From: Heliocidaris tuberculata
Taxonomy: Eukaryota > Echinodermata > Echinoidea > Camarodonta > Echinometridae
Assembly (NCBI GenBank): GCA_025618425.1
Contig: CM046850.1
Coordinates: 7,685,249-7,749,248 of the forward strand
Length of the DNA: 64,000 bases
Direction of reading: 5' to 3'
Part shown: one piece after another, positions 44,492-56,390 of the stretch
Position numbering within the stretch: position 1 is the first letter of the stretch
Layout: the number at the start of each line of letters is the position of its first letter
Notes under the pieces: model-generated
Told to the model about the DNA's origin: nothing
Database searches by the model: none
Seen by the model: only the letters and a program-made list of their open reading frames with translations
Made by a program: the position numbers and the translations under genes

Positions 44492-45235
44492 TCTGTGCCT
44501 TGCATGGAAGGATGCATAATACACAAGTTTTTTAATTCAAAGTATAAATTTGACTCTGATTTCTCACAGTGCCATCCATTATCCCTCAATTGGCTCCATT
44601 TAGTGGTCTGTGCTGCCGGGTACATCATAAAAATAGTACATTGTACATGTATGCAATTTAATTTTTGTTGACCTAAAAATAGAATGTGCTTTAGATGGAT
44701 GCAAGTTTTTGATTCAAAGTATAAATTTGACTCCGTTTTCTCATAGTGCCATCCATTATCCCTCAATTGGCCCCATTTAGTCGTCTGTGCTGCTGGGTAC
44801 ATGTACATCATACTAATAATATGCAGTATAATTTTTCTTGCCCTAAAAATAGTAATACTAATAACGACTGTGCTTTGGAAGGATGCATGCTTAATGCACA
44901 AGTTTTTTATTCAAAGCATAAATTTGACTCCGGTTTCGCACTGTGCCATCCATTATCCCTCAGTTAGCTCCATTCAGTCGTCTGTGCTGCTAGGTAGTAC
45001 ATCTTGCAAATAGTATGCAATATAATTTTTCTTGCCCTAAAAATATTAATACTTATAACGACTGTGCTTTGGAAGGATGCATGTTTAATGCACAAGTTTT
45101 TTATTCAAAGCATTAATTTGACTCCGGTTTCACACTGAGCCATCCATTATCTTTCCATTATCTTTCCATTAGCTAGTTGTCTGTGCTGCTGGGTGCATCG
45201 TACAATCATAATAAAATATAATATTGTTATTGCCC
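44492..45235 (+). repeat. Four-copy tandem array of ~170-195 bp units
   Basis: Units start at about 44492, 44687, 44871 and 45064. Each has GGATGCAT...CACAAGTTTTT, AAATTTGACTC, TGCCATCCATTATCCCTC and TCTGTGCTGC, then AATTTTTCTTGCCCTAAAAA. No element like it occurs elsewhere in the window. Confidence 0.88.
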
Positions 45236-45559
45236 TAATGAATCATATAAAAGTAATATCAGCGGTCATATCCACTATGTCAGCTTTTATTAGACATAGA
45301 GCTACATGTATGTTGAGAATGTGCATGGATATAGACCATTATAAAATTATCATTAAAAACATAAAAATTATCCTTTGATAAACATGAGGTTAACACCCTT
45401 CTAGCTTTAACAGACAAGATTTTCAAATTTTCTATTGATGGGCAAGTCCATGCTATTTTGTCCCATACATGTATGTTACTGTTTTCTTTTTCTATGTTTC
45501 TTTTTCATTTTTTCCGATTTTAAATGTATTGTTTGTTTAAATACATGTACATAGATTAA

Positions 45560-45775
45560 CCCTTTAACTTAATTTAGGAGTTGCCCTTTGACAGGCCTTT
45601 GGCTTTTGCTGGCTCCTCCACTCTATAATTAATGTCTTTTCCCCCCTTTTATTATGTATGAGTGTATATTCATATTTATGTGTATTTGGTTATCTTTTGC
45701 ATTTGTATATGATTTTGCTGTTGTTTCTTGCTCTTTTTATGAGTGGAATAAAGTTGAAAGTTGAAACTTGACCAC
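45560..45775 (+). mobile_element. Probable LINE 3' end
   Basis: AGTTGCCCTTTGACAGGCC, GCTGGCTCCTCCACTC and a final GTGGAATAAAGTTGAAAGTT with GAAACTTGA. AATAAA followed by TTGAAA-type repeats is common at echinoderm LINE ends. Confidence 0.5.
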
Positions 45776-46146
45776 ACCTATTAAGTTAATGTACATGTAC
45801 ATGTAGCCTAGGTAGTAGAGTGTAGTGGTCCATATTCCAGTAATTTTTATGTATATCAGAGGAGAGACCCGATTTCCCTCCCAGGCACATACATGTACAT
45901 GTAAGATGCCAATACTAGTGTTTGATAATTATGATAATCAATAGAACTTGGATTTGACCAAATAAGAAGTGAAATGATCAATTTGATCATTAGTAGAGGT
46001 GTAGTGTGGTTACTTGACTGAGAATGCAAAGGTTGTGGGTTTGAACCCCAGCACAGCACTTACATGTAAATGTACATGTATGTCCTTTCAGACGAAGGCA
46101 TTTTATCTGCATTGTACCTCTCCACCCAGCTGTTAAATGGCTACCA

Positions 46147-46269
46147 GGGCCCTCTTGCATAAAAAGTTGCGATTAAACGCCACTCAAAAAATTAAACGCA
46201 AGTCCAAAATACGCGATCCTGATTGGTTGAAAATCAAGTTGCGTTTGATTTTTTGAGTTTTATGCATGA
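46147..46269. mobile_element. MITE (1371-1522 family) inside the SINE
   Basis: GGGCCCTCTTGCATAAAAAG at the left and GAGTTTTATGCATGAA at the right. The core CGCGATCCTGATTGG matches the 1371 copy. Confidence 0.85.
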
Positions 46270-46300
46270 AAACAGGTAACTGGCTGGAATGCTCCCCAGA

Positions 46301-46812
46301 AGTTTCGCTTGTAGTTTCAAAACTTTAAGTTACATAACTTGAAGTTATCTTGTAGTTTCAGACCGTATGAACGGACTCGTACTTTTCGAAACTTGAAGTT
46401 TACTTGTAGTGTAGAACCACAAGCGAGCTCGTGGTTAATGCCGAAACCATGAGCAGCAAGGGGGTCCTCCATCACAGTTTTGGACAGTGTGGATAGAATA
46501 AACTTTAAGTTTAGCAAGCTTTTAGTTAAGGATGACCTAGCTGTTCATGTTAAACTCCCGGGTCATACCCTTCACGCGAATTATGAACACAGGATCTGTA
46601 TACATGTACATGTACATGTATGTACTGTACACACAATCTACTTTACGGTGTTAACAATCGATGATCGCTTGGCTTGTAGTTTCAGAACAACAAGCATCGT
46701 TGTTTTTGCCCCGTGTGAACCGTCGCTGTGGTTAGTGAGTCGTTGTTTCATTAACTTAAAGTTTTGCTGACTTCAAGTTTCAAAACCACAAGTCCTGTAT
46801 GAACGTAGCTAA
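46301..46812 (+). mobile_element. Inverted-repeat element, second copy, inside the SINE
   Basis: It starts AGTTTCGCTTGTAGTTTCAA and ends near CAAGTCCTGTATGAACGTAG, the reverse of 42031-42540. It interrupts the SINE after GCTCCCCAGA. Confidence 0.82.
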
Positions 46813-46825
46813 AGTCTGAATCCAA

Positions 46826-46866
46826 CAAGGAGGTACATGTACTAGGCTAGTACATGTACCTCCTTG
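46826..46866. repeat. Perfect palindrome, 20-bp arms, 1-base centre
   Basis: CAAGGAGGTACATGTACTAG, then G, then the exact reverse complement CTAGTACATGTACCTCCTTG. It lies between the 46301 element and the resumed SINE. Confidence 0.97.
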
Positions 46867-47071
46867 AATCCAGTGACAGGGGTAATAATGCTGTAAGTGC
46901 TTTGGTCGGTTACATTGTAATTGGTAAGGTGCTATATAAGAAAAAGCTATTATTATTGTTAAATTGTTATTGATGCCAATTTATGTTGAGAACTCTACAA
47001 TACTTGGTAACAATTTTGGGACACCAAATTACAGTGGACTCCTCCAGATTGAACAATTCAATCTTTTGATT

Positions 47072-47136
47072 ACTTTGATCACTTTGATCACTTTGATCAC
47101 TTTGATCACTTTGATCACTTTGATCACTTTGATCAC
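47072..47136 (+). repeat. 9-bp minisatellite ACTTTGATC
   Basis: About seven nearly perfect copies of ACTTTGATC. Confidence 0.95.
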
Positions 47137-47211
47137 AATATCAGAACATTTTTTTTTTTTTTTTAGATCCATTCAGAGTTTCAATTGATTTTATTTTATT
47201 GTGCATGTTAT

Positions 47212-47373
47212 CAGTGGTGCAAATCCATTTTGAAATTTGGGGGGGGGGGGGGGGGACATTCGCCTCCAAAATTCTCTGACAAGCAAAAAAAAAGCACAAA
47301 AAAGAAGGTTATTCAAAAAGGTGGGGGGGGGGGGGGGACATGCCCCCCTGTCCCCCAAGGATTTGTGCCCATG
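47212..47373. mobile_element. 162-bp hAT-like MITE with 8-bp target duplication
   Basis: CATGTTAT stands at 47204-47211 and 47374-47381. The left end is CAGTGGTGCAAATCC and the right end inward is CATGGGCACAAATCC. Two G runs lie inside, with GCCTCCAAAATTCTCTGACA and AGCAAAAAAA between them. Confidence 0.9.
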
Positions 47374-47952
47374 CATGTTATTATCAGTAGCCCTATACAT
47401 GTATGTCCTATCTAGAACTCCTACCAGTCATTTACATGTACAGTAGTTGTCTCGAAAACTTGCTATCAAAATGTGTCATGAAGTATTATGTCAACATTCA
47501 ACAAACATGAGAACAATAATTTCTTGCATTACTCATTGTCATAAAGAATTGACAATAGTACAATACAGCTTCAAAACATGCATTGTACAAAGTCACAGTC
47601 ATAAAACAAATATTGTTAGATAATAGATATTGGACTTTTTTATGGGAAATCCATATATGTATTGATGAGTAATGAATCCATGATGTCTTGTTCTGTTGTA
47701 CAGTACATGTATGTACTACATGTATGTTGCAAGAAAAATGTAGTGAACTCTGATTTGAAAGAATAAATGTAATTGACAATAACAAGAATTACATGTATGT
47801 AACAAATTTTATTCAGACAGTAGGCCTACATGTATACTTGTACACATGTACATGTACATGTACATGTTTGTAGATGTAATAGGCTTAGGCTTTGATCTTG
47901 ATTTGGACTGTGTTGATTTGCACACAAATTTGTGTTTTCGTCTGTTTGGAGG

Positions 47953-48001
47953 CAGAAGGGCGTTAACTCATACACTTTAACACAGAGTTAATGCCCTTCT
48001 G
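47953..48001. repeat. Short inverted repeat, AGAAGGGCGTTAACTC
   Basis: AGAAGGGCGTTAACTC and GAGTTAATGCCCTTCT, 16-bp arms with one mismatch. The same terminus occurs at 61152-61166, 61689-61712 and 45391-45417. Confidence 0.85.
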
Positions 48002-48011
48002 GCTCTCAACA

Positions 48012-48969
48012 GAGATGTTTTGGACTTGATAACATGAGAGAGCATTGAAAGCAGCCGTACAGTGTATTTTATTGATTCTATTCATGTATATTTAGCATGT
48101 CGGAGGCAGTTTAAATATCGGGAAAAATACATGTAGTTAGGATTAATGATTTACACATGTACTTTTGTCAAATACCACAATATCAAAGGAAGCTGGGAGG
48201 GGGGGAGTGCTTTAATGAAAACAAAACAAAACTGCTTTTAGTAAACACTTCATGTAGGCCTACATGTAACCTATCAGAGGCATTTAAAATCTCATAAAAC
48301 ATACACTTTACTTATGTACTATTTTACATTTCCCTGATTGGGCTATAGTATTACAAAGTATTATAAGGCTGAAGTGTTTAGTGTTTCAGAGAAGAGTTTC
48401 TAAAGAGCACCCATTTCATAATGTTCATATTTAACAATTCGGAGAGTTTACAAAAAATCCCATTCACAAAATTACAATGTATTTTCAGGCTCACTAGCCT
48501 CTAATAAATGTTTTTAAAAAGTCTCTCATGTTGATTGAGGCATATTAAGGGTTAACACCTACATCTTTCACATATCTATGGTATTTATCATTCACCCATG
48601 CATTCACAAGTACCTTCTATGGGTTTCTAATGAATTTGTTGGGAGATTCTGTAGGTTATATCAACATCTCTGTTGACTTATTTGTCTCTCTTCAATGCCT
48701 ATTAGAAGTCTGTAACCATGTCTGTCAATAGTCCCATGTAGGCCTGCATTTGGACAGTATTCTGGTGGAATTACTGTAGATGACAGTACTGGATCTGTAT
48801 GGTTTAGGTGGTTATGCACTGTACTGCAGTGTACAGGAATATAAAGGAATATTTGAGGAATATTAAAGGAACAATTCATAACTTTCAAATCTAAATTGGC
48901 TGTATGATACTGGTTAAAGGGAAGTTCTATTCGACACAGGTATGTATCTTACTTAGGATACAACTATAA
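48012..48969. other. No recognised feature
   Basis: AT-rich. A GGTTAAAGGGAAGTTC near 48914 resembles one end of the TTAA-bounded MITEs. Confidence 0.45.
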
Positions 48970-49400
48970 TTAACCCTTTCGCGACATCACTCCACATTTT
49001 GTGGTTTGGCTCAATAACTTTTGGTTCAGAACTCTAGAAAATATACCACATGGATGGGTAAAAAGAGCAAAAATTTCTGCACACACTGTGTCCATTTTTG
49101 TTGCATGACCATATTGCATTTGCTGCCAGGAATTTCATAAATGAGAATGAGCTTTAAAATCCTTAAATTGGCAGCATATTGAGAGGTTCAAAATCATTGT
49201 TTTTTAATCAAAATTGGCAATTTTTCAACTTTTCGACAAAGTTCCTAACCATGTACATGTACATGTATATAATTTTCAAAGACATTGCATTTTATTAGAA
49301 CCATGTGGCATTAAAAGAAAAATATTATTATTGCCAATTTGAAGTTTTAAAAAATGTGATCACTGTTTCCCTTAAATAATTCCTGTCATGAAATTGTTAA
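48970..49400 (+). mobile_element. MITE family A, diverged copy
   Basis: TTAACCCTTTCGCGACATCA at the left, TGTCATGAAATTGTTAA at the right. It carries a small ACATGTACATGTAT expansion. Confidence 0.88.
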
Positions 49401-50221
49401 TAAAACATTTTATATTAACATCCATAGTAGCATAATTTATGTAATACATGTATGATGTAACAATAATTATATCCATATTTCAGACATATGGGAAACCTTT
49501 TTGAACTAAAACTTTAAAGCTATGGAAGAAGTAATTTAATTTTTCATGTGTGAACTTTGTATTGTGAAACATCTTTTATCTCAGGGTTGAGAAGTGAAAA
49601 TGGAGGTTTGGGCTTTGGATTTGTTAATTTTAAAATTACAAATTTACAGTACATTTTATAACCCTAGACACAAATATACTAGTAGGCCTATTCATACTTT
49701 CAAGCCAGTGAAAAATATTTGTGGAGCGGTGAGCGATTTAGCTATATGGAGAGCTCCAAAAGAGCTCTGGTAAACTGAAAAGGAGTTCTGGTAAATAATA
49801 AATAAGGTGCATAAAAGTCGCTGTGAGAAAATTGCATTTATATACCGAACCCCCAAAGAGCAGCAACAGAAAATGACTGTTTTACACTGTACTTTCAAGC
49901 ATGTACATGTACGCCTAGATTGTCCCATATATTAAATACTTCTCTATATAACCCTTGATTAGTAAACCATCTTCACAAAAGTAATTTGTTAATTGGCCAT
50001 GTTGGTAAAGCCGTCCATTTTGTGCAGTAAAAATACAATGTGCTCGAGGCCCAGGTATAAACATTTCTGTATTGAGCGTGTGAAAATCATGCATTATTAT
50101 TCTTAGCCAGTCATGCTGTCTGTTTATTATAGCTTTCAAAACAAACAAACCTTTATTTGATTGGAAACGGGAGTGTACGTCTTTGGTTCAGTCTTTTTTT
50201 TTTGTGAAAAGAAATCCAGAT
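49401..50221. other. No recognised feature
   Basis: AT-rich. GAGAGCTCCAAAAGAGCTCT near 49750 has a related inverted sequence near 56900. No coding exon. Confidence 0.45.
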
Positions 50222-50814
50222 TTAAAGGGAAATCCAACCTTGGTAATAAGATGATTTGTGTGAAAGCAGAAAAATAAGAAAAACAGGATGGTGAAAGTTT
50301 GAAAGAAATTGGACAAGGACTAAGAAAGTTATGGATGTTTGAAAAATGAGATCACTACATCTATGCGAATCTCAAATTGGCAATTTGGTGAGTCGATTGT
50401 GACATTTTTGTGGACAACTCTCCCATTTGTCGTACACAAAAATATCATTAATTTGCGGTTTTCTTCGAGGCGCTTTTACCCTCGGGGCAGTACTCAAAAT
50501 ATATTGGAGATAGCATATTGTTATAGGTCCTCATGAAAGAAAAAGATCATACTGAGTAATACATTTTGAAAAAAGTGACATTTTAGTCATTTTGTGTGTT
50601 GGAGCGAATGGGGGAGTTGTCCACAGCTACATCACAGTGGCATTACCTATTCGGCCAATTTGAAATTCCCATATGTATAGTGATTACAACCTTTCAAAAC
50701 TTCATAACTTTCTTATTGCTTGTCTGATTTCGTTCAAACTTTCACCAATCTGCTTCTCTGATTTTTCCTCTTTCTTTCAATGCAACTTGCTATTAAGGTT
50801 GGATTTCCCTTTAA
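50222..50814. mobile_element. TTAA-bounded MITE, AGGGAAATCCAACCTT ends
   Basis: TTAAAGGGAAATCCAACCTT at the left and AAGGTTGGATTTCCCTTTAA at the right, perfect inverted 20-mers. The 593-bp body is a loose palindrome with GTTGTCCAC/GTGGACAAC pairs. Confidence 0.95.
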
Positions 50815-50868
50815 AGGTAATTCTCCAGCACTAATTGGATTGATACCATGATAATCAGCTTTGATCAA

Positions 50869-51808
50869 TTTAAAGGGCCATCCAACCTTTGTAATAAGTT
50901 GATTTGTGTGACAGCAGAAAAAGAAGAAGAAACAGGGTGGTGAAAGTTTGAAAGAAATTAGTCCAATGATTTAATAAGAAAGTTATGAATGTTTGAGAAA
51001 TGAGATCACCAAATCTATGCAAATCTCAGATTGGCAATCTGGCCAGTCGATTGCATAGGCCGCGGAACCCCTTCCCCTACTTTTCTGAGTAGACACGTTT
51101 CATAAAATCTCGGAAAAAAGGTTTGAAACTTGTTATTAATGAGTGAAATCAAATCAGCCCCCTACTTTCCATAATGCTTCACAGCCCCTCAAAATGTATT
51201 CACGATCAACTCGTACACTAAAGTCATACAACTAAAATTTCATTAATTTTTCACCGAAGCACCATTTTCCTCAGGACAGTACTCAAAATATATTGTAGAT
51301 AGTGTATTGTCATAAGTCCTCTAAAAAGAAAAAAGATCCTACTAACACTTTAGTCATATTGTGTGTTGAAACGAAAGGGAGAGTTGTCCACCACTACATC
51401 ACAGTGATATTACAGTACATATATATTTGAATTTCTCATATGTACTATACAGTGATAAATTTAAAGGAGAATGAAACCCTGGGGGAAAATCAATTTTAAT
51501 GAAAAGAGAGGATAGAAACAATTTTTAAAAAGTTCCATGCCATATAGAAAGTAAATTGAGACTTTTCAAACTTTCAGAACTTTTTCATTTTGTAACCGAT
51601 TTTGATGGAACTTTTTAAAAATTGCTTCTCTATATCCTCTTTTTTCATTAAAATGGATATTTCCCCAGGGTTTCATTCTCCTTTTAAAAATTCATAACTT
51701 TCATACTGCTTTCCCAATTTCATTCAAACTTTAACCTACATGTACATGGATCTGCATATCTTTGATTTTCTGCTTTCTGTCAGAGCCATTTGCTAGATTT
51801 CCCTTTAA
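50869..51808. mobile_element. Second copy of the AGGG(A/C)(A/C)ATCCAACCTT MITE, with a nested MITE
   Basis: TTAAAGGGCCATCCAACCTT at the left, GATTTCCCTTTAA at the right. The body follows 50222-50814, including GAGTTGTCCACCACTACATC, and is broken at 51461-51687. Only 54 bp separate the two copies. Confidence 0.9.
51461..51687. mobile_element. TTAA-bounded MITE nested in 50869-51808
   Basis: TTAA on both sides. Ends AGGAGAATGAAACCCTGGGG and CCCCAGGGTTTCATTCTCCT are exact inverses. The body is nearly a full palindrome, with AAAAGAGAGGATAGAAACAA against TTGCTTCTCTATATCCTCTT and TTTC. Confidence 0.95.
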
Positions 51809-52959
51809 TTTAGTTCAGCTAGTGAAGCACAATAGTTATTTCAAGTGAGAGAGAAAAAAACCCAAAAAACCTTGAAACCAATGACTGGAATTTGAGTCAT
51901 TGATTTAAAGCTACCTTTTTAACACTGTCATAATGTCATTTGTCAAGTGAAACAGACCTCAACATATTATTTGAAAATACCAATCATAATGATGAGCATT
52001 TACATGTATATCCGTGTTCATGTACTTGGAGAGAGAGGAGTTCTTTGCAAAGAAATTATTATATTAATTTTCTTTTTTTAATTTATCTGCCTGGCAAATG
52101 CATTGCCAAAAATGGAAAATGAAAAAAAGATTGCCATAATCATAGACAAATTACAGTTTTGTTGTGTTTTTTTTGTTGTTGTCGTTGTTTAGTTTAGTTT
52201 AGTTTTAAATAGTTTTGTTTTTGTTCATTATTTTTTCTTTCTTTTTTTTTGGAGGGGGGGGGGTGGAGAATAGGCCTTTTTCACTCATCCTTTGGTTTTC
52301 TAACGTTTCTTGATTTACATGCAGTCCGTATTTCCTTGGATTGATTTTGTTTCATATATTACCTAAAATGGTTTTATGACTGAATGCTCTGGTGGCAATT
52401 GCTGACAATTTACAACACTAGTCGAATTCCTGACGTCATCCCTGAATTCAACACAATATTAGCTCTAACCCACACAACAGAATCCCTCCACCCTATATTT
52501 TTTAATGAAATAGAGCCTACAGCAAATGTTGCTGGAGAAAATAGCATATTACCACCAAATTAGTATTGAAGATATCTTGATTGCTGGAGGTGATCATATT
52601 AGCTTCATGTACACATGTACATGTACACTACATAAAAGATAATGCATGGAGATCCACCATTTAGTTTTGAATTATTGAACAGTCATACTTTTGATCAACC
52701 CCTCTCTGTATGGGGGAGCAAATTGATGAGCTTGTGCATGGCTCGATCTACGGCTGGGACTGAATTGTTCGCCTCCATTCTTGATTGTGAGTTCGGCGAG
52801 ACTGTGGGATAGCCATGGCTCCACACTGACTTTTTTTGTAGGGTGTCCAGATTGTACATGAGCCCTATGTAATAATTTTGAAATTTTCGGGGTTTGGACT
52901 GAGATTTTGGATGCCTGTGTGTCCTGGGAGCCTGTTAGTGTCGAACTTTGATGTAGCTA
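51809..52959. other. No recognised gene
   Basis: AT-rich, with a T/G run at 52238-52262. 52720-52860 is less AT-rich but shows no family motif. Confidence 0.45.
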
Positions 52960-53225
52960 TGGGATGGGAGGGGGGACGGGAAGATGGGGGCACATGCCCC
53001 TCCCCAATCAAATGGGGGGGGGGGGGGGAACAATTGGGGAAGAAGATAAGAGAAAGAAAGGAAGAAGGAAACTTGAAGAGAAGATAATACGACTTCTTCC
53101 ATCCCCTCCCCCGTACTCAATGACACTGTTCTCTCACATTTTGTCATCCATGTGATAAAGACTGGTGCCCCCTCAATCATGCCCTAATTGGTATGACCCA
53201 CACTATGCCACTTGGGCAAGATGCA
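52960..53225. mobile_element. Poly-G element remnant
   Basis: G-rich stretches at 52968-53035 and the terminus-like ATGACCCACACTATGCCACT at 53196-53215, similar to CCCACACTACGCCACTGT at 11359-11376. The CAGTGGCRTAGTG-type ends suggest another hAT-like family. The left end was not found. Confidence 0.5.
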
Positions 53226-53769
53226 CATCTTCCGTTTTATATCAAAGTGATGAATAATAAAACAGGAACATAAATATTGATCAACCTGACTTATATCTCA
53301 GTATAAAGAATCATGCTGGAATCACCTGGCTATTACACTGGAAATGTTGTTCTCTTACTTTCTGTTTTGGTTCATATTAAAAGTAGAATTTTTTCTACTG
53401 TTACATACGTGTATGCAGTTTTTTTTTTTTTTTTATCTCTCTTATAATCCTTATACATGTACTTCTTCCCTTTTTATAACCCTTCTGCTACATGTACATG
53501 CAGGCCTCCAAATTTTTCTATATTTTTCTAATTTTCTTTTGGTTGACACCCCTTTCAAAAGGCTTTTTATTCTTTTATAGTTTTTCCTTTAAGTTTTATT
53601 TTAGAAAGTTAGAAAGTTAGATATATAGGACAGTAGCCTCTTATTTGATCTTTTGGACCATGCTTTTCCAAACTTTTAAATTTAGCAGTTTGATATTAAT
53701 TTTAGAATAATGAAAATAGTGCTAGAGCTTGTTCAATCAACCTTAGACCCATTATAACATTTTAGTTCT

Positions 53770-54201
53770 TTGTTATCATTTTTTGGAAAATTGCAGGTTG
53801 GAAGTTTCAATTTATTTTACTACAGTGACCCCTGTCATCGCAGTGACACCAGTTATCATGGCAGGTTATTTTTAAAATTTTGTGAAATAATACCTTCCGT
53901 TCCTCTGCCCTGCAGCTATGGAAATTTAACTTTTGGACGTTCCTCTTTTGTGCTACAGAGAGGAATAAAAGCAATCCCCCCAAAACTTGACCGCTCACCC
54001 CTTGTCATCACTTCAACGACAGTCATTTGGGGTTATTTTTGTAATTGGAAACAATACCCGTTGTTTTTTCGGAGACCTGGAAGAGGAAATGATCTCTTGT
54101 CATTGCCAGGTCAAACACTTGACTATCTCTCTGCACTAAGCCCCCTTGAGATATTTATAAAACCGTTTGGGAGTTTCCAGCATAATTATGAAGGTGCATG
54201 A
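53770..54201 (+). other. Open frame of 143 codons in repeat-free DNA, unassigned
   Basis: The plus frame is open from 53770 to 54201 (TTG or similar start; ends ...FQHNYEGA). No domain, signal peptide or splice frame was recognised, and codon use looks random. The segment around it is unique within the window and less AT-rich than its flanks. It could be a conserved noncoding element or an exon. Probably not a protein gene as it stands. Confidence 0.15.
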
Positions 54202-54394
54202 CTCATCCGTTAACCATGCCGCCACACTTGTTATCTGTCTGCTGTGCCCGTCAGCAATCACTCTAAAACTGTGCTGCCCCCTTGTTGCCTTTCAGGGATA
54301 ACTGATGAGTTGTTTCCTTAAAGATACTGTTTAACATTGTGTTGTGTTAGTAGCAGAAGAGTACAAATGGATGGTTACATGTTGTTTGTTTGAA

Positions 54395-54690
54395 AGTTCA
54401 TAATTCTGAAAATGAAATAAAGTTCGTAATTCTGAAAATGAAATAGGGTTTGTTATTCCAAAAATGAATAAGCGTTATTTTGAGAATTATGCACCCATTT
54501 TCAGTTTCAGTTTCAGAAATACAAAACCCATTTCATTTTATGAACTATGAACCTTCGGATATACAAACCTTCAGAATTATCAATTGGAGTAATGAACTAA
54601 ATGTTCAGAATTATGAAACCTATTTCATTTTCGGAATTATACACCCCCTGGTATGGGTATTATCTGTTTCGGAATAACGAACCTTCCGAA
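54395..54690. mobile_element. Inverted-repeat element, AATTCTGAAAATGAAAT motifs
   Basis: AAGTTCATAATTCTGAAAAT and GAAAT repeat two or three times at the left. The right side has TTCAGAATTATGAAACCTAT and TTCATTTTCGGAATTAT, the inverse motifs. Confidence 0.7.
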
Positions 54691-54900
54691 AAAACAAGTA
54701 TTAAGTGTGTGCTGACTGCAGTTGGTCTTTTCATTTGAGTGTAAATCGGGCCATACTTTGTGGGCATTCACCAAATACTGAACAGGAAATACTTACATGT
54801 AAACTGTCAACACAATTTACATTTGTCTGATCACTTCAGTAATGGTACCACAGTAGTCTGGTTACTAGACTCCATTGATTGCTAGCATGCTGCTGTAGCT

Positions 54901-55212
54901 GTTATGGAGGTGTCATGGTACAGTAGTTCATTCACTTGACTCTCAATCCAAGGGTTGAGGGTTTGAATCTCAGCCTGGCACTAGCGTCTTTTGGCAAGAC
55001 ATTAATCCACGTCTGTCACTCTCCACCCAGGTGTTAAATGGGTACCTGGTAGGATTTATTCCTTGAAATGCACTGCGCGCTGATTACAGCCACAGGAGCT
55101 AAAGCCAGGGTAATAATATCCAAACCCTTTGGAAGTGCTTGGGGAAGTTATATCATAATGTGATATGCGCTATACATGTACAAGAACGGTTTATTATTAT
55201 TATTATTATTCA
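54901..55212 (+). mobile_element. tRNA-derived SINE, second type
   Basis: Head GGTGTCATGGTACAGTAGTT (A-box-like), then GGTTTGAATCTC (B-box-like). Body GTCACTCTCCACCCAGGTGT and TAAATGGGTACCTGGTAGGA, then a different 3' part ending GATATGCGCTATACATGTAC and (TTA)n. It shares its head and middle with the 27867 SINE but not its tail. Confidence 0.85.
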
Positions 55213-56239
55213 TGTGTAGCTTTCAAGTGGCCACCATTTTGCAAGCACAGACCCATGACAATCGTAAGATGTAATAGAGTGTCTGAACTGTAAGACTATG
55301 CAGACTGCAAGGTAGGCCCTGTATTGGAGCTTTTCCTGACTAGCCAGAGACCCTAATTCTTGGATTCTTATACCATGGACCAATCAAAGACTTTTCAGTG
55401 ATAACTTTGGGCTTCTGATAACAACAGATAGACTATTTTTTTGTTACTTTCTACATTCTGATACTTCCTACATTCTGATACTTTGGATACCAGTTAAACC
55501 CTGCTTTCACACGAGGATAAAACCTGTCGTATACGACGTATAGTTTATACGTTGTATACACAACAAATTTTCCCTGTCTTAACATCATATAAATGTGACG
55601 TTGCATCTACATGTATATGATGGTCAGGGCAGCGTATGGATACGATATGTCATATAGCGGAGGCAAAAAATCTGTGTGTCAATGAATTTACGATGTAGGA
55701 CGTTTCAATGTGGGCGCCCATTCGCATTATACTCAACAACATGCGCAGTGATCCTTCTGCGCATTATGAATAGCAATGAATCTGGTAACGATGGCACTGA
55801 AATGTTCTGTGTCGGAACGCTGTCGAATAAAATATACTATGTATAGTTTATATGAGTACATGTATAAACACCCCCGTGAGAAAGTGGGGTATGACATAAG
55901 AAATACACTTAGCTCCCATATCAGACTTCATGCAGTAGAGAGATTAATGCCAATTAGGCAAGCTTATGATTCCAGTATTACATGTACATGTAGCTCACAC
56001 CTTTAGCTTCTGATATCAGTGGGCAGAGTATTTTTAGTTTCACAATTATTAGCTTGTAATACCAGCGACAAACACCTAGATTCTATTCATAGAGTTTTGA
56101 TTTATTGACTAATCAAATTTCTTGATAGCTATCCGTCACAGTATGTGACAGATTTAGAATCTATAGAGCTGTATTTGGTTTTTCTCGAAACAGAAAGCTT
56201 CCTCTTTCTGTATTTTGTGTCAGTCAAGTTGAAAGCAAA
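55213..56239. other. No recognised gene
   Basis: 55498-55660 repeats CGTATACGACGTATAGTTTATACG-like palindromic pieces. The rest is plain. Confidence 0.45.
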
Positions 56240-56390
56240 TGCCAGGTTCTGGTCATACCGGTCCATTCTCAATAATAACCTGTTCAGACTACAGAAAAAT
56301 TGTACAAGATTGGTAATGTGGCATAAAGACTCATCATATAGCGAAAGGAGTTTAGGCCATATAGACTGGACTTCAATATACATGTAAAGA
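56240..56390 (+). pseudogene. LINE reverse transcriptase C-terminal fragment
   Basis: The plus frame reads NNNLFRLQKNCTRLVMWHKD then SSYSERSLGHIDWTSIYM. LQK..(A/T)R...........LF..L.W..I is the typical segment near the end of non-LTR reverse transcriptases. Nothing recognisable precedes or follows, so it is a short decayed fragment. Confidence 0.6.

Larger units (their letters stand above)
45993..46960 (+). mobile_element. tRNA-derived SINE interrupted twice
   Basis: A-box region GTAGAGGTGTAGTGTGGTTA, B box GGTTTGAACCCC, body GGCATTTTATCTGCATTG and CTCCACCCAGCTGTTAAATG, then insertions 46147-46269 and 46301-46866. The body resumes AACAGGTAACTGGCTGGAAT between them and GAATCCAGTGACAGGGG after them, ending in a TTA-rich tail. 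Confidence 0.88.
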
